From Candidatus Niyogiibacteriota bacterium (GTDB lineage Bacteria; Patescibacteriota; Minisyncoccia; 1-14-0-10-42-19): DNA of 23,534 nucleotides. The stretch spans positions 1-23,534 of the forward strand of contig JACQLG010000031.1 in the NCBI GenBank assembly GCA_016204155.1, given 5' to 3'. Of this stretch, positions 7,339-15,940 are shown piece by piece. The translations under genes were made by a program, and so were the position numbers. Position 1 is the stretch's first letter; each line of letters opens with the position of its first letter. The notes under the pieces are model-generated. The model made no database searches, was not told where the DNA came from, and saw only the letters and a list, made by a program, of their open reading frames with translations.

Positions 7339-10300
7339 TTAGTTTTCAGACGTCATGACTTCATGAGCCATTCGGGTCGCAGGAAGACCTGGAACCTCAT
7401 AGCCGTTTGTAAAGTCAACATCAGTCAATGCGTTCGTTGTCGAGGTTGAGCGAGGCGACCAGATAAGGTCGTCATTGGTGTTCGTATCAAGAACTGTTGC
7501 CCGACCAAGTTCAGCAGTACTCATGCCTACTCCACATCCGCCTGTCGTACAAACGACTGTCTGATATGCCGCATCACCTCGAAGGTCAACTTCCATTGAC
7601 TCGGTTCCGGTAACTGTCTCAACACTTGCCACGTCAGCAGCAAACCTGAAGTATCGGGTTAGTCCTGATGGGACTTTATACGTCGTGGTTGATGTATTCG
7701 TGTCACCGCAGGTAGTCGCCGAACTATCCATAAAGAGCTCGATATCAACGTCGTGAATACCTCTCGTGTTCGGATTGCCCGCGCCCCAGTTTGCAGGCTG
7801 TGCGCCCGGGTAGTAACACTGGTCAGCGTTCAAAATACCACTTGCCGAAAATGCGCTGTCAACCGTACTAAACCCGCTATCAGTGTAAGCGTAGAGCGAA
7901 TACTTTGATGTCGTTCCTTTCGCGATTGATCCTGTTGAGGAAGAAATCTGGAAAGTGAATTTGTAGAATTCTACGTCTCCGCCTACTGCTGTTACCTTGA
8001 ACTTGTAGAAGGTCCTGTCAGAGCCTGTTTTAAGTATTCTTTCCGAGGTCGTCAAGTCAATCTTTGTAAATGACGGGTATGCTTTCATTATACGCACGCC
8101 AGCAGTTAATGCCGTATCATTGCCCGACGGCGTAATGTTTGTCGCTGAACCGACACCGACTGCATAGTTCCCTCCTGTCAGACCGTCTGCATCTCCGTCC
8201 CAGTTCACAAGCATCAAGTGCCCTGATTCAGTTGACGGACCGGAAACACCGATTCCTGACATATCACCTTTAACTTCCAAAGTGCGCGATCCATCTTTTG
8301 CTATCATGAAATCCCCATCCGCAATCAAGGTAGAAGTCGCGTAGTCGCTGTTCGATCCAAAGATTGCCGTTGCAATCTGCTTGTTTGCGGTCACATCCCA
8401 CAATGTGACTTGCTGGCTTGCCAAGTCAACCGGGGTGTTTGACGCAGTTCCGGTAAGTTGGAAGTTTACGCGCTTGACATTAAGGCTCTCAAAGGATGCT
8501 GAGAACTTCAACCGGAGTAGAACTACTCCCGTTGTCCCGGCATTCGCAATACGATATCCCGGAGTGGAATCGTTCACAACAGTGTACGTACCGCCTGACT
8601 GCACGGTCATAATCTGGCCCGATCCGCCGTTTTCCGTAACTGTAGCAGATTGGCCTGACTGTATTCCGGTTGCAGCGGCCGCAGCGCCAGCGTTGCTGTA
8701 TCCCCACTGGATTCGTGAAGCTGCCGGAGCCCCTGAAGAAACATTACACTTAAGTCCCAAGACTTTTGCGGTTCCTTTCGGAACAGTAAAGCCCGTACCT
8801 AAGAACGTAAATGATGTTGATGACCCGACTGCTGACGGATTTACTTCTTCTGATACCGCAGCTGCTCCGTCATAGAGCTTACATGCTGTAACATCAGTTA
8901 CCGCAGTTCCGTATCGTCCGTATTCAAGCGGAATAGAAGCAAATTTTATGTCATCTCCCGAGTTTGTCGCGTCAAGCTCATAGTTTGCGAAAAGGAATTG
9001 GTTTGATCCCGCAACAAGATCTTGCGCAATCGGCGTTGATTGAACGCTCAAGGTTACTACCGCAGCTTTCAAGGTCATAAGATTACCCGTGACTGCTGAT
9101 GTCGGAGCAGGAGTGATTGAAACACCCGTTGTCTGTCCGGTAACGCTTGTCCATTGGGTGCTCGGTGTAGTAGAAGCCGCAATGGTGTTATTGTTGTCAA
9201 AATCAGTGCCGAGTTTTCCTTTCAAGACATACGTGTGCTTTCCGACTGGAAAGATAACAGTTTCAGTGAATGTAACCGTATTTGCAGAACTTGATCCGTC
9301 TTGAGGTCCCGCAACAGTTGTATTTGTGTCTTTGCGCACCAAAACAATGTTAGTTACATCAGCCGCAGTTGTGTCGGTTGATCCGGTCGGACCGCTCAAG
9401 TTGAAGATGATTTGACCGACAGAAATTGGCTCACCCTTTGTATCAACATTGAATCCTCCGATCACCTGGTCAACAACGTTCTCTGCAATGTTTTGCGCGG
9501 GTACTTCTGTTGAGTTTTCAACAGTAATCGTTCCTGTATCAATGGTTACTTGATAGGCGTCAAACCATGGATTGGTGTCCAGGTGGAATTGACCATCATC
9601 AGTTCCTGAATCATCAGCTCCGTTCGGAGGCGTGATATTGTATCCGAAGATTTTACCCTTTACAGTAAGATCGGTTCGGCGGAACACGTCAAAGTCAACC
9701 GTTCGTCCCGAACCGCTAATAATATCGCCCTTAATGGATATTTCTGCTGAAAATCCTTTCTCAATTGAGATGCCGTCGCCGAAGTTTGCAGAATAGTACT
9801 TGCCGTCACTAGATACGACTGCGGCATATTCCGTTCCATTGACAACGATTTTCGTGTTTGCAAGGTCAGATGACGCGACAGAACCTGACTGATTCCATCG
9901 GATATTTTTCAGTGATACATCTTCCGCAGACCCTGCAGTCATTTTAATTGAGGAGAATGTGTATCCATTCGCATCTCCAACTTTTTTGTTTACGCTCGAG
10001 CCGGGATCCAAAGGACCAATTGACATAGTAAGAGACCCGATTACGAGTGATGCGTTAATGGTGTGAATCGCGCCCTTAATAGGAAGTGATGCGTTAAGGG
10101 TCGTATTTCCCGTCAACTTAATAGCAGTAACTGCCATGAGCGGCGTTTCGCCGACTCGAGTTGCGTTATCTGCTGCCATATCTGCGGCAACCGTAAATGT
10201 CTTCGTCATTCCCGCTTTTACGACAACATCTTCGCTAAGCACTGCCTGGTGGACTGAATTGAATGATTTTGAAAGGCCAATTCGCAATCCGTCGCCATCA

Positions 10301-11004
10301 AGAAGCACGACGCCAGAAAATGACGCATCTGCGGCAAGTCCTTGCCGTTCAACTGTTACTGAATCAATGGTTACGTCTGAGCCCCCTGCCGTTGCCGTAA
10401 ATACGGTGAACGGAAGGCCTTGCGCATTATCTACTGCCAATGAATCAGCCGGTTGTTGCCCAGCGACTACCGTCAATGTGTCTGAACCCGACGGGACTGT
10501 CCCAGTACCTGTTCCGGTGCCAGTACCTCCTGTTCCGTATAATGCGTTTAATTTTGCTCGCGTGCCCGGACCAACATATCCTGTCGCGCCCGTCAGTCCT
10601 AACGGAGTCAACACTTCCGAAGCATATTTGTTCTGGAAGCAATTTACTCCATCACGCGTTATAGAACCGAAATATCCTGTGTAGGATGCGAAGGTGAAGC
10701 ATCCTTCCAAATCCAGCGCCTGCTGGAGCGCTGCCACTTCAGAATTATCCATACCCTGTGAAAGGTTTGTGTTAAACACATGGGAGAATCCTGATGTGCC
10801 GCCTCCCGACAATCCTGCAAGCTGTGACTGCAAGGTCGCGATTTGCGCAAGCAGTGACTGAATTTGCGCTTGAAGTTCGTCAGCTGTTACCGCGTTTGCC
10901 GCAACGGGAAGAAAATATCCCATTCCGCCGAGCCACAACGCAGTCGTTATGCTAAGAACGCTCGAAGCAACCTTTGCTTTAAGCGATCCTCTTAAACTAC
11001 TCAT
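7339..11004 (-). CDS. S-layer-like giant surface protein with peptidoglycan-binding domain
   Basis: A 1221-residue exported protein. It has a signal peptide at about 1-38 (cleavage near VAANA), then a short coiled coil rich in Gln/Leu (ADELQAQIQSLLAQIATLQSQLA, about 41-63). Next is a peptidoglycan-binding-1-like domain at about 80-155 (MDNSEVAALQQALDLEGCF, TGYFGSITRDGVNCFQNKY, GYVGPGTRAKLNALYG). A Gly-Thr dipeptide linker follows (about 157-170). The rest is a long Ser/Thr/Gly/Val-rich beta-sandwich region with very few Cys, typical of CPR putative S-layer proteins. The N-terminal domain presumably anchors it to the wall, with the remainder forming the surface layer. The ATG at 11004 gives a complete signal peptide; no clear Shine-Dalgarno precedes it. 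It is monocistronic: its own promoter and long leader upstream, a strong terminator downstream. Exact sheath function is inferred. Confidence 0.85.
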   Translation of the reverse strand: MSSLRGSLKAKVASSVLSITTALWLGGMGYFLPVAANAVTADELQAQIQSLLAQIATLQSQLAGLSGGGTSGFSHVFNTNLSQGMDNSEVAALQQALDLEGCFTFASYTGYFGSITRDGVNCFQNKYASEVLTPLGLTGATGYVGPGTRAKLNALYGTGGTGTGTGTGTVPSGSDTLTVVAGQQPADSLAVDNAQGLPFTVFTATAGGSDVTIDSVTVERQGLAADASFSGVVLLDGDGLRIGLSKSFNSVHQAVLSEDVVVKAGMTKTFTVAADMAADNATRVGETPLMAVTAIKLTGNTTLNASLPIKGAIHTINASLVIGSLTMSIGPLDPGSSVNKKVGDANGYTFSSIKMTAGSAEDVSLKNIRWNQSGSVASSDLANTKIVVNGTEYAAVVSSDGKYYSANFGDGISIEKGFSAEISIKGDIISGSGRTVDFDVFRRTDLTVKGKIFGYNITPPNGADDSGTDDGQFHLDTNPWFDAYQVTIDTGTITVENSTEVPAQNIAENVVDQVIGGFNVDTKGEPISVGQIIFNLSGPTGSTDTTAADVTNIVLVRKDTNTTVAGPQDGSSSANTVTFTETVIFPVGKHTYVLKGKLGTDFDNNNTIAASTTPSTQWTSVTGQTTGVSITPAPTSAVTGNLMTLKAAVVTLSVQSTPIAQDLVAGSNQFLFANYELDATNSGDDIKFASIPLEYGRYGTAVTDVTACKLYDGAAAVSEEVNPSAVGSSTSFTFLGTGFTVPKGTAKVLGLKCNVSSGAPAASRIQWGYSNAGAAAAATGIQSGQSATVTENGGSGQIMTVQSGGTYTVVNDSTPGYRIANAGTTGVVLLRLKFSASFESLNVKRVNFQLTGTASNTPVDLASQQVTLWDVTANKQIATAIFGSNSDYATSTLIADGDFMIAKDGSRTLEVKGDMSGIGVSGPSTESGHLMLVNWDGDADGLTGGNYAVGVGSATNITPSGNDTALTAGVRIMKAYPSFTKIDLTTSERILKTGSDRTFYKFKVTAVGGDVEFYKFTFQISSSTGSIAKGTTSKYSLYAYTDSGFSTVDSAFSASGILNADQCYYPGAQPANWGAGNPNTRGIHDVDIELFMDSSATTCGDTNTSTTTYKVPSGLTRYFRFAADVASVETVTGTESMEVDLRGDAAYQTVVCTTGGCGVGMSTAELGRATVLDTNTNDDLIWSPRSTSTTNALTDVDFTNGYEVPGLPATRMAHEVMTSEN

Positions 11005-11529
11005 AATATAAACTCTGATCTTTTCTTCTTCCGCTTACAGCGGAATTCAAAAAAATCATTTAAGAGCGGGCTATCTTGATCTCGACTAAAAAATCAAGGA
11101 TCCCTCTCTAAAACTTCAAATAATTAATAATGGTTTTGGAATCGCATCGTCTCCAGAACACCCGGATAGAAGCGATGTATATGCAATTCTGTTCTGATTA
11201 AGGAGTAAAGCCACAAGGAAAAAATTCCTCATCGACCGTGCTTGCCTGCATCCGCTTATTTTATAATCGACGCAGAGCAACTCCTTCCTAATTATCCAAT
11301 AAATACAATAAATACAAATGAAAGAATCTGCTGAATATATACTAGAGTCCAATCATTTCATCCGAATCAACTGTTATTATTTTTATTTCAACGTTCTTTC
11401 CGCTAATTTCTACAGATACGGGAAACCAGCCAATACTATGGCCTTGATAAAAAATTTTTACACTCTAACCCATAAACGCCCCGTGGTCATAAATAATGCA
11501 TCCAAAACAGGATATCTTCCTTACACCTT
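11005..11529 (-). promoter_or_regulatory. Long untranslated leader of the S-layer-like gene
   Basis: If transcription starts at the promoter at 11530-11558, about 520 nt of leader precede the ATG. I see no convincing coding region: two short open frames of about 75 codons have no family resemblance or ribosome site. Near the start codon there is a 7-bp hairpin (TTCCGCT-TAC-AGCGGAA, 11029-11045) and a weaker CTTGAT...ATCAAG stem around 11085-11108. Long leaders are often found on abundant S-layer mRNAs and may stabilise them. Confidence 0.4.
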
Positions 11530-11558
11530 ATTATAAAGAGTCCCTGCAATGCTTTCAA
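11530..11558 (-). promoter_or_regulatory. Sigma-70 promoter for the S-layer-like gene
   Basis: TTGAAA (11558-11553), 17-nt spacer, perfect TATAAT (11535-11530) on the minus strand. The start would be near 11523. It is the only near-consensus promoter I found between the wHTH gene and the S-layer-like gene. Confidence 0.65.
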
Positions 11559-11690
11559 AACAATATTGTGGATAACTTTTTATAGCTGAAAATACGCGGA
11601 AATGGGCTTATTTCTAGGATACGGGAAAATAAAATAAAAGGTCAATAAAAAGAACTCTAGAACAAGAAAAATGCCGGCTGTCAAATGGTT

Positions 11691-12350
11691 TTACGCAACA
11701 AAAGAATATCGCCTCCACCGCTTATCGCCATATTTTTTCAACACGCCATCCCGGGTAAGCGCGATAAGGTCCCGCTGTATGGTTTTTTCGCCCACATCCG
11801 TAAAAAACGCGGCGATATCTCCAACGCTCACCTCTCCTCGCTCACGAATAAGGGAAAGAATCTTCTCCTTGCGTTCCGGATTCAAAGGAGAATTGACACT
11901 ATCCCCATTACCCTCCTCATCATAAGTAATCTTGCCGAAAGCGTTCGGAAAGTCCTTAAAAGGAGCAATGGACAGTTCTTTTACGGACGCGGGAAGGAAA
12001 TCTTCCCTTTTCTCTTTCACGAATTCAAGCAAAGTTCCGTATTCCCTACACAGCACTTCAAAATTCTTTCGGGATATGAACGTTCCTGACGAAGATAAGT
12101 CAAGCGCGTGTACCATATGGGGAACCGCTCGCTCTATCTTGTCAATATACTTCATGCGTTCATACACAGAAGAATCTCTTAACTTCATAAATGTCTTAAA
12201 TAATATCAGACCTTCATCGCGCAAATACCATTTTAACGGTTCTTTATCCGGAAAAATATCAGTAACACGGTATAGCGCCTCTGTTATTTTTTGAACATGT
12301 TCGCATACATAGTCGCAACACATGAGCATATTTTTGGAATAGGCAGTCAT
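11691..12350 (-). CDS. DeoR-type winged-helix regulator with helical N-terminal region
   Basis: A 219-residue protein. The C-terminal 60 residues form a DeoR-like winged helix: RKEKILSLIRERGEVSVGDIA, then FFTDVGEKTIQRDLIALTRDGVLKKYGDKRWRRYSF, with a recognition helix near KTIQRDL. The N-terminal 150 residues are predicted mostly helical and resemble the Fic-like or DUF4145-like helical extensions in CPR proteins; I cannot name the family. It probably binds DNA, but the target is not visible. The upstream AT-rich region has two TATAAT elements (12358-12363 and 12370-12375, minus strand) close to the ATG, so the mRNA may be leaderless. The gene is upstream of the S-layer promoter and could regulate it, which is only a positional guess. 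Confidence 0.7.
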   Translation of the reverse strand: MTAYSKNMLMCCDYVCEHVQKITEALYRVTDIFPDKEPLKWYLRDEGLILFKTFMKLRDSSVYERMKYIDKIERAVPHMVHALDLSSSGTFISRKNFEVLCREYGTLLEFVKEKREDFLPASVKELSIAPFKDFPNAFGKITYDEEGNGDSVNSPLNPERKEKILSLIRERGEVSVGDIAAFFTDVGEKTIQRDLIALTRDGVLKKYGDKRWRRYSFVA

Positions 12351-12423
12351 ACAAAAGATTATACATCAAATTATATATCATTGAACAGTATTGATTGATG
12401 CTAGATATCGGACATATAAGACA

Positions 12424-13641
12424 TTAACGGACGTCCTTTCCTTTCATTGCTTCTATGCCTTGAACGCCTATGACACGGATCACTTCGGCAAGCGTCGTTG
12501 TTCCGCGGTTAATCTTGTTCAACGCAGCTTCCCATAAACTCTTAATGCCCTTTGTGCGGAGAAGGTTCGCGATTTCTTTTGGATTTTTCCCTTCCATAAT
12601 AAAGGATCGCACATCGGAATCAAACGCCGCAACCTCAAAAACGCCTTGCCTGCCATGATAGCCGCTACCGCCGCATGCGTTACAACCCTTTCCTTCGTAC
12701 AATGACGTTGCAACGCTTCCTCCAACAAGAGACTTTTCAAAGTCGTTTAATGTATGGGGCGCTTTGCATGATTCGCAGATCTTGCGTACAAGCCGGGTGG
12801 ATACAGCGCCGATAAGAATGTGTGCTACAACAGAACGCGGCACGCCCATCTCAAAGAAACGTATTACGATGCCGGAGATATCAAACGTATGAAAAGTAGA
12901 AAATACCAAGATGCCGGAAAGGGCCGCGTGCACCGACATTTGCACGGTTTCGGGGTCGCGTAATTCCCCGAGCATAACGATATCTGGATCCTGGCGCATG
13001 ACCGAACGGAGAGCTTTTGGAAACGTAAGACCTATATTTTCTTTGATTTGAAGCTGACGGACGGTATCCATTTGGAATTCAATAGGATCTTCAAGCGTAA
13101 TAATATTGTTGTCCTGCTTCTTCAGCGTCGTCAAAATGGAATACAAAAGCGTCGTTTTACCTGAAGCAGTAGGACCGGTAGAAAGGCACATTCCGTAAGG
13201 AGAGGCGATGATTCGCCGAAGAGCATCCAACTGATTGAACTCAAATCCGAGACCTTCAAGCGGCCTCATAACGTCTTCCCTATTGAGAAGGCGCAGCACT
13301 GCCGCTTCGCCGAAGTTCGTCGGGAATGTTGATACTCGGACATTATGTATCTTTCCCTTTTCGCCATACAGCTCTAAATGGCCATCCTGCGGAAAACGCT
13401 TCTCCATTATTTCCATACTCGCAAGCACTTTGATGCGTGAAATAATTTCTTCCTGCCCCGTCTTTTCAAATGTTTCATACGGATGCAGAAATCCGTCTAT
13501 GCGAAAACGGATATTTAGAGAATTGCGCTCCGGCTCAAAATGAACATCGCTTGCTCCCTTTGCGATAGCGCTGCGCAGTACGTCGTCAACGAGCTCCGAA
13601 ATATTCGCATACGTTTTCCCCTTTTCGTTATCTTCTGTCAT
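12424..13641 (-). CDS. PilB/GspE-family secretion/type IV pilus assembly ATPase
   Basis: A 405-residue cytoplasmic hexameric ATPase of type II secretion/type IV pilus systems. It starts directly at the N2 domain (SELVDDVLRSAIAKGASDVHFEP); the N1 domain of full-length PilB (about 150 residues) is absent. Walker A is GPTASGKT (156-163, with Ala in place of the usual Gly). The Asp box is ITLEDPIEF (181-189), Walker B is IVMLGELRD (221-229), and the His box is VFSTFHTFD (246-254). The zinc-binding pair C289/C292 and C320/C323 is present. The minus-strand frame stays open far beyond 13641 into the oppositely oriented Ig-repeat gene, but the ATG at 13641 (MTEDNEKGK) begins the homologous region. 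TATAAT at 13656-13651 suggests a short leader. No other pilus gene is in the window. Confidence 0.85.
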   Translation of the reverse strand: MTEDNEKGKTYANISELVDDVLRSAIAKGASDVHFEPERNSLNIRFRIDGFLHPYETFEKTGQEEIISRIKVLASMEIMEKRFPQDGHLELYGEKGKIHNVRVSTFPTNFGEAAVLRLLNREDVMRPLEGLGFEFNQLDALRRIIASPYGMCLSTGPTASGKTTLLYSILTTLKKQDNNIITLEDPIEFQMDTVRQLQIKENIGLTFPKALRSVMRQDPDIVMLGELRDPETVQMSVHAALSGILVFSTFHTFDISGIVIRFFEMGVPRSVVAHILIGAVSTRLVRKICESCKAPHTLNDFEKSLVGGSVATSLYEGKGCNACGGSGYHGRQGVFEVAAFDSDVRSFIMEGKNPKEIANLLRTKGIKSLWEAALNKINRGTTTLAEVIRVIGVQGIEAMKGKDVR

Positions 13642-13688
13642 ATCACTATTATTATAGCATAAACTTTTTTTATTATTTTTTATATTGC

Positions 13689-13711
13689 TGGACAACACCG
13701 GGTGTTGTCCA
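13689..13711. repeat. Dispersed 23-bp palindrome, copy 5
   Basis: Perfect 11-bp arms with central G; its reverse complement is identical to copy 1. It lies between the divergent pilus-ATPase and Ig-repeat genes, ending 4 bp before the -35 box of the plus-strand promoter. Confidence 0.9.
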
Positions 13712-13715
13712 TCAA

Positions 13716-13744
13716 TTGACTCTATTATTGATATAGTATATAAT
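13716..13744 (+). promoter_or_regulatory. Near-consensus sigma-70 promoter for the Ig-repeat surface protein
   Basis: TTGACT (13716-13721), a 17-nt spacer and perfect TATAAT (13739-13744). The start would be near 13751, leaving a leader of about 12 nt. The palindrome occupies about -62 to -40 of this promoter. Confidence 0.8.
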
Positions 13745-13762
13745 AGTGCAGATAAAAGAGAT

Positions 13763-15511
13763 ATGGCTATAAAGATGAAAAAAGTACTGTTTTTACTTAC
13801 CTTTTTACTTACCACTGTAACAGTTGTAGGCATTTTTATAATCCCTGTCGCAGCACAGGCAGATAGCGCTCCTCCGACCGTTGATATACAAGCGAATGGA
13901 AGCAACGGACCGATAACTATCGGATATAACACATCAACAACCATTTCATGGACTTCCACAAACGCAACTTCATGTTCTGTCACCCCTTCAGGATGGGCAG
14001 GAACATCAGGAAGCCAGTCGTCAGGAAATCTTCTTAATTCGCAAACATATAGCGCGTATTGCACCGGACCGGGGGGTTCGGCAAATGATTCAGTGAGCGT
14101 AAACGTAGAGTCCTCGCCATTGCCGACCGTAGACATCAACGCGAACCCAACCAGCATAACCCAAGGCAATTCATCAGTTCTTTCGTGGACGTCTTCAAAT
14201 GCAAACACATGTTCTGCGTCAGGAGGATGGTCAGGCACGAAAGTGCTCTCGGGCAATGAAGTCGTGTCTCTCTTTAATACAACGACATATTCAATCACCT
14301 GTTCAAATAACGCGGGACAAGCATCAGATAGCGTTGCCGTAAACGTCCAAGCAAATCTTCCGACAGTTGATATTTCTGCAAATCCGTCTTTCGTCCAAAA
14401 AGGCAACTCTTCGGTTCTTGTATGGAATTCATCAAACGCGACTACCTGTTTTGCAACGAACGGATGGTCCGGAACAAAAGGACTTTCAGGATCAGAATCC
14501 AAAAGTCCGACGCAAACACAGACTTATGGAATCACTTGTTCCAATAACACAGGCCAGGCATCTGATTCGGTGACTGTTACGGTGCAGATACAAACGCCGA
14601 CCGTAACATTATCGGCCGCGCCCGACGACGCTATCAATCAAGGCGGAAACGCAGTCCTTGTATGGAGTTCTGCAAACGCAACGCAGTGCTACGCAACATC
14701 CGGATGGAGCGGCTCCAAATCCCTTGCCGGATCAGAAGTTATTGCGCCGCAAAGCACCACATCATATTCCATCACATGCACCAATGAGGGACAGTCGGCT
14801 TCTGATAATGAAACGATCATTGTCAGTTCAACGGCGTCAGCTCCCATATTTAATGTCGCCTGCTCCGTCAGTTCGCCGTCAGTTCATCCCGGCCAGAATG
14901 TAACCTTTGTTGCGGGATACGCTGGGGGTATTGCTCCTGTCACATTTGTATGGTCAGGAGATGTCACGGGCGTAGGCCAGACGCGCAGCGTTTCGTTCGG
15001 TACAACAGGATCAAAATTTGCAACGGTGAGCGCGACTGACGGACAAGGACGGACGAATAACTCGAACTGCAGCGTTATTGTAACGCCGGCAACAGTTGTT
15101 ACTACCTCTACTCCTCCGCCGATAATTGTTACGACCGCAACAAAACAGCCAACGAACTATTGTTGCTCTGCGAACGGAACGCAGATATTCTACGATGAGG
15201 AAGGAAATGCCATAGAAATCGCGTCGGCAGATGGCGATCAAAAAGATCGCTCTCTCCTTGCGTCTGTTTTTGCGAGCGACACCGGCGGACCATCCGCATT
15301 CCTCTATCTTTTGTTATTCCTTTTTATAGTCCTTGCGATACTTGCCGTTATCCGCTACCACCTCGTTATGGATCGCGCGCAAAAACAATTTTATTCTTAC
15401 GGTAACGGCAATGGCAACGATACGCGCACACAAGAACACCAAGAAGAGCCATGGAGACCGCAGCGTCCGCCATTGCGCGAACCACCTGACTATTCTGCAG
15501 ATAGGAGCTAA
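13763..15511 (+). CDS. Surface protein with four Ig-like repeats, a PKD-like domain and a C-terminal membrane anchor
   Basis: A 582-residue exported protein. The signal peptide (KKVLFLLTFLLTTVTVVGIF...) ends near VAAQA. Four repeats of about 75-80 residues follow, each with PTVDI-, a tryptophan-serine strand (LSWTSSNA-T-C), GWSGTK and a closing SITCSN/SDSVxV strand. Each has two conserved Cys, likely a disulfide. A PKD-like domain follows (FNVACSVSSPSVHPGQNVTF), then a Thr/Pro-rich stretch, a membrane helix (AFLYLLLFLFIVLAILAVIRY) and a basic/Pro-rich cytoplasmic tail. It is probably an adhesin or stalk-like protein held in the membrane. The ATG at 13763 is preferred (AAAGAG upstream, short leader after the promoter); the frame upstream crosses the palindrome. 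ATG 13775 is possible. The stop lies inside the terminator stem. Confidence 0.85.
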   Translation: MAIKMKKVLFLLTFLLTTVTVVGIFIIPVAAQADSAPPTVDIQANGSNGPITIGYNTSTTISWTSTNATSCSVTPSGWAGTSGSQSSGNLLNSQTYSAYCTGPGGSANDSVSVNVESSPLPTVDINANPTSITQGNSSVLSWTSSNANTCSASGGWSGTKVLSGNEVVSLFNTTTYSITCSNNAGQASDSVAVNVQANLPTVDISANPSFVQKGNSSVLVWNSSNATTCFATNGWSGTKGLSGSESKSPTQTQTYGITCSNNTGQASDSVTVTVQIQTPTVTLSAAPDDAINQGGNAVLVWSSANATQCYATSGWSGSKSLAGSEVIAPQSTTSYSITCTNEGQSASDNETIIVSSTASAPIFNVACSVSSPSVHPGQNVTFVAGYAGGIAPVTFVWSGDVTGVGQTRSVSFGTTGSKFATVSATDGQGRTNNSNCSVIVTPATVVTTSTPPPIIVTTATKQPTNYCCSANGTQIFYDEEGNAIEIASADGDQKDRSLLASVFASDTGGPSAFLYLLLFLFIVLAILAVIRYHLVMDRAQKQFYSYGNGNGNDTRTQEHQEEPWRPQRPPLREPPDYSADRS

Positions 15512-15557
15512 AACAAAAATCACCCTGAGCAAAGTCGAAGGGTGATTTTTGTTTTAG
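15508..15557. terminator. Bidirectional terminator between convergent genes, loop type GAGCRAAGTCGA
   Basis: A perfect 19-bp stem (15508-15526 with 15539-15557) closed by CCCT/AGGG and a 12-nt loop GAGCAAAGTCGA, with A and T tracts in the arms. The left arm includes the stop of the Ig-repeat gene and the right arm the stop of the convergent small gene. Two other terminators in the window have the same loop. Confidence 0.9.
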
Positions 15558-15802
15558 TGCGTTCTTTTGGCAATTATCTCCTTCATTTTTTCTACTTGCG
15601 CTTTCTTGCCGGCAACGTTGTACTTACCGGGGTGTTTCTCAATCTCTTTCCACAATTTACCTACATCACGTTTTGAAACCTTTTTTTTATCGTCCCCAAA
15701 AAGTATGCCTTCATATTTATCACGCACAGATGGCGAGAATCCCTCTTTGTACATTTCTTTTCGCACATGCTCTTCATATTCCCTTTTTGTGATATCTCCC
15801 AT
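15554..15802 (-). CDS. Small basic protein of unknown function
   Basis: An 82-residue, Lys/Glu-rich, probably helical soluble protein (MGDITKREYEEHVRKEM...). It includes SVRDKYEGILFGDDKKKVSKRDVGKLWKEIEKHPGKY-like segments and no signal or membrane helix. I do not recognise it. The ATG at 15802 is chosen because the 12-codon extension upstream is hydrophobic and unlike the rest, though no Shine-Dalgarno is seen. A TATAAT at 15860-15855 on the minus strand could be its -10 box. Composition and charge would allow nucleic-acid binding, but nothing specific supports it. Confidence 0.6.
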   Translation of the reverse strand: MGDITKREYEEHVRKEMYKEGFSPSVRDKYEGILFGDDKKKVSKRDVGKLWKEIEKHPGKYNVAGKKAQVEKMKEIIAKRTH

Positions 15803-15895
15803 AATGAACACTTTTACATTAAGAATAAAATAATGCACACGAGACCTTTTTTTTATTATACAGCGGATATGGTTTAATAGAAATAAATAAAAAAC

Positions 15896-15923
15896 CCGCT
15901 CGCGGCCTCAAGCCACGGAGCGG
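15896..15923 (-). terminator. Rho-independent terminator after the acyl-CoA dehydrogenase gene
   Basis: Stem CCGCTC/GAGCGG with a 16-nt loop containing its own GGC...GCC pairing. It is followed on the minus strand by GTTTTTTATTT. It starts 18 nt beyond the stop of the dehydrogenase gene. Confidence 0.75.
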
Positions 15924-15940
15924 TTGTTTTTTATCAGTCT

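Noticed and set aside
10136..10684. 182-codon plus-strand open frame opposite the S-layer-like gene
   Set aside because: It is an antisense shadow of a low-complexity Thr/Gly/Val-rich gene, with no ribosome site or family resemblance. The same holds for the frame at 8381-8875.
11116..11352. 78-codon minus-strand frame in the S-layer leader
   Set aside because: No ribosome site, no recognisable domain, and unusual composition rich in Ile/Cys/Ser; more likely leader sequence.
1490..13711. CRISPR array from the repeated palindromes
   Set aside because: Copies are hundreds to thousands of bases apart, with genes between and no regular spacers or cas genes.
13642..14502. Continuous minus-strand open frame extending the pilus ATPase by 287 codons
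   Set aside because: It runs antisense through the Ig-repeat gene and the palindrome, has repeat-mirrored composition, and the ATPase homology begins at the ATG at 13641.
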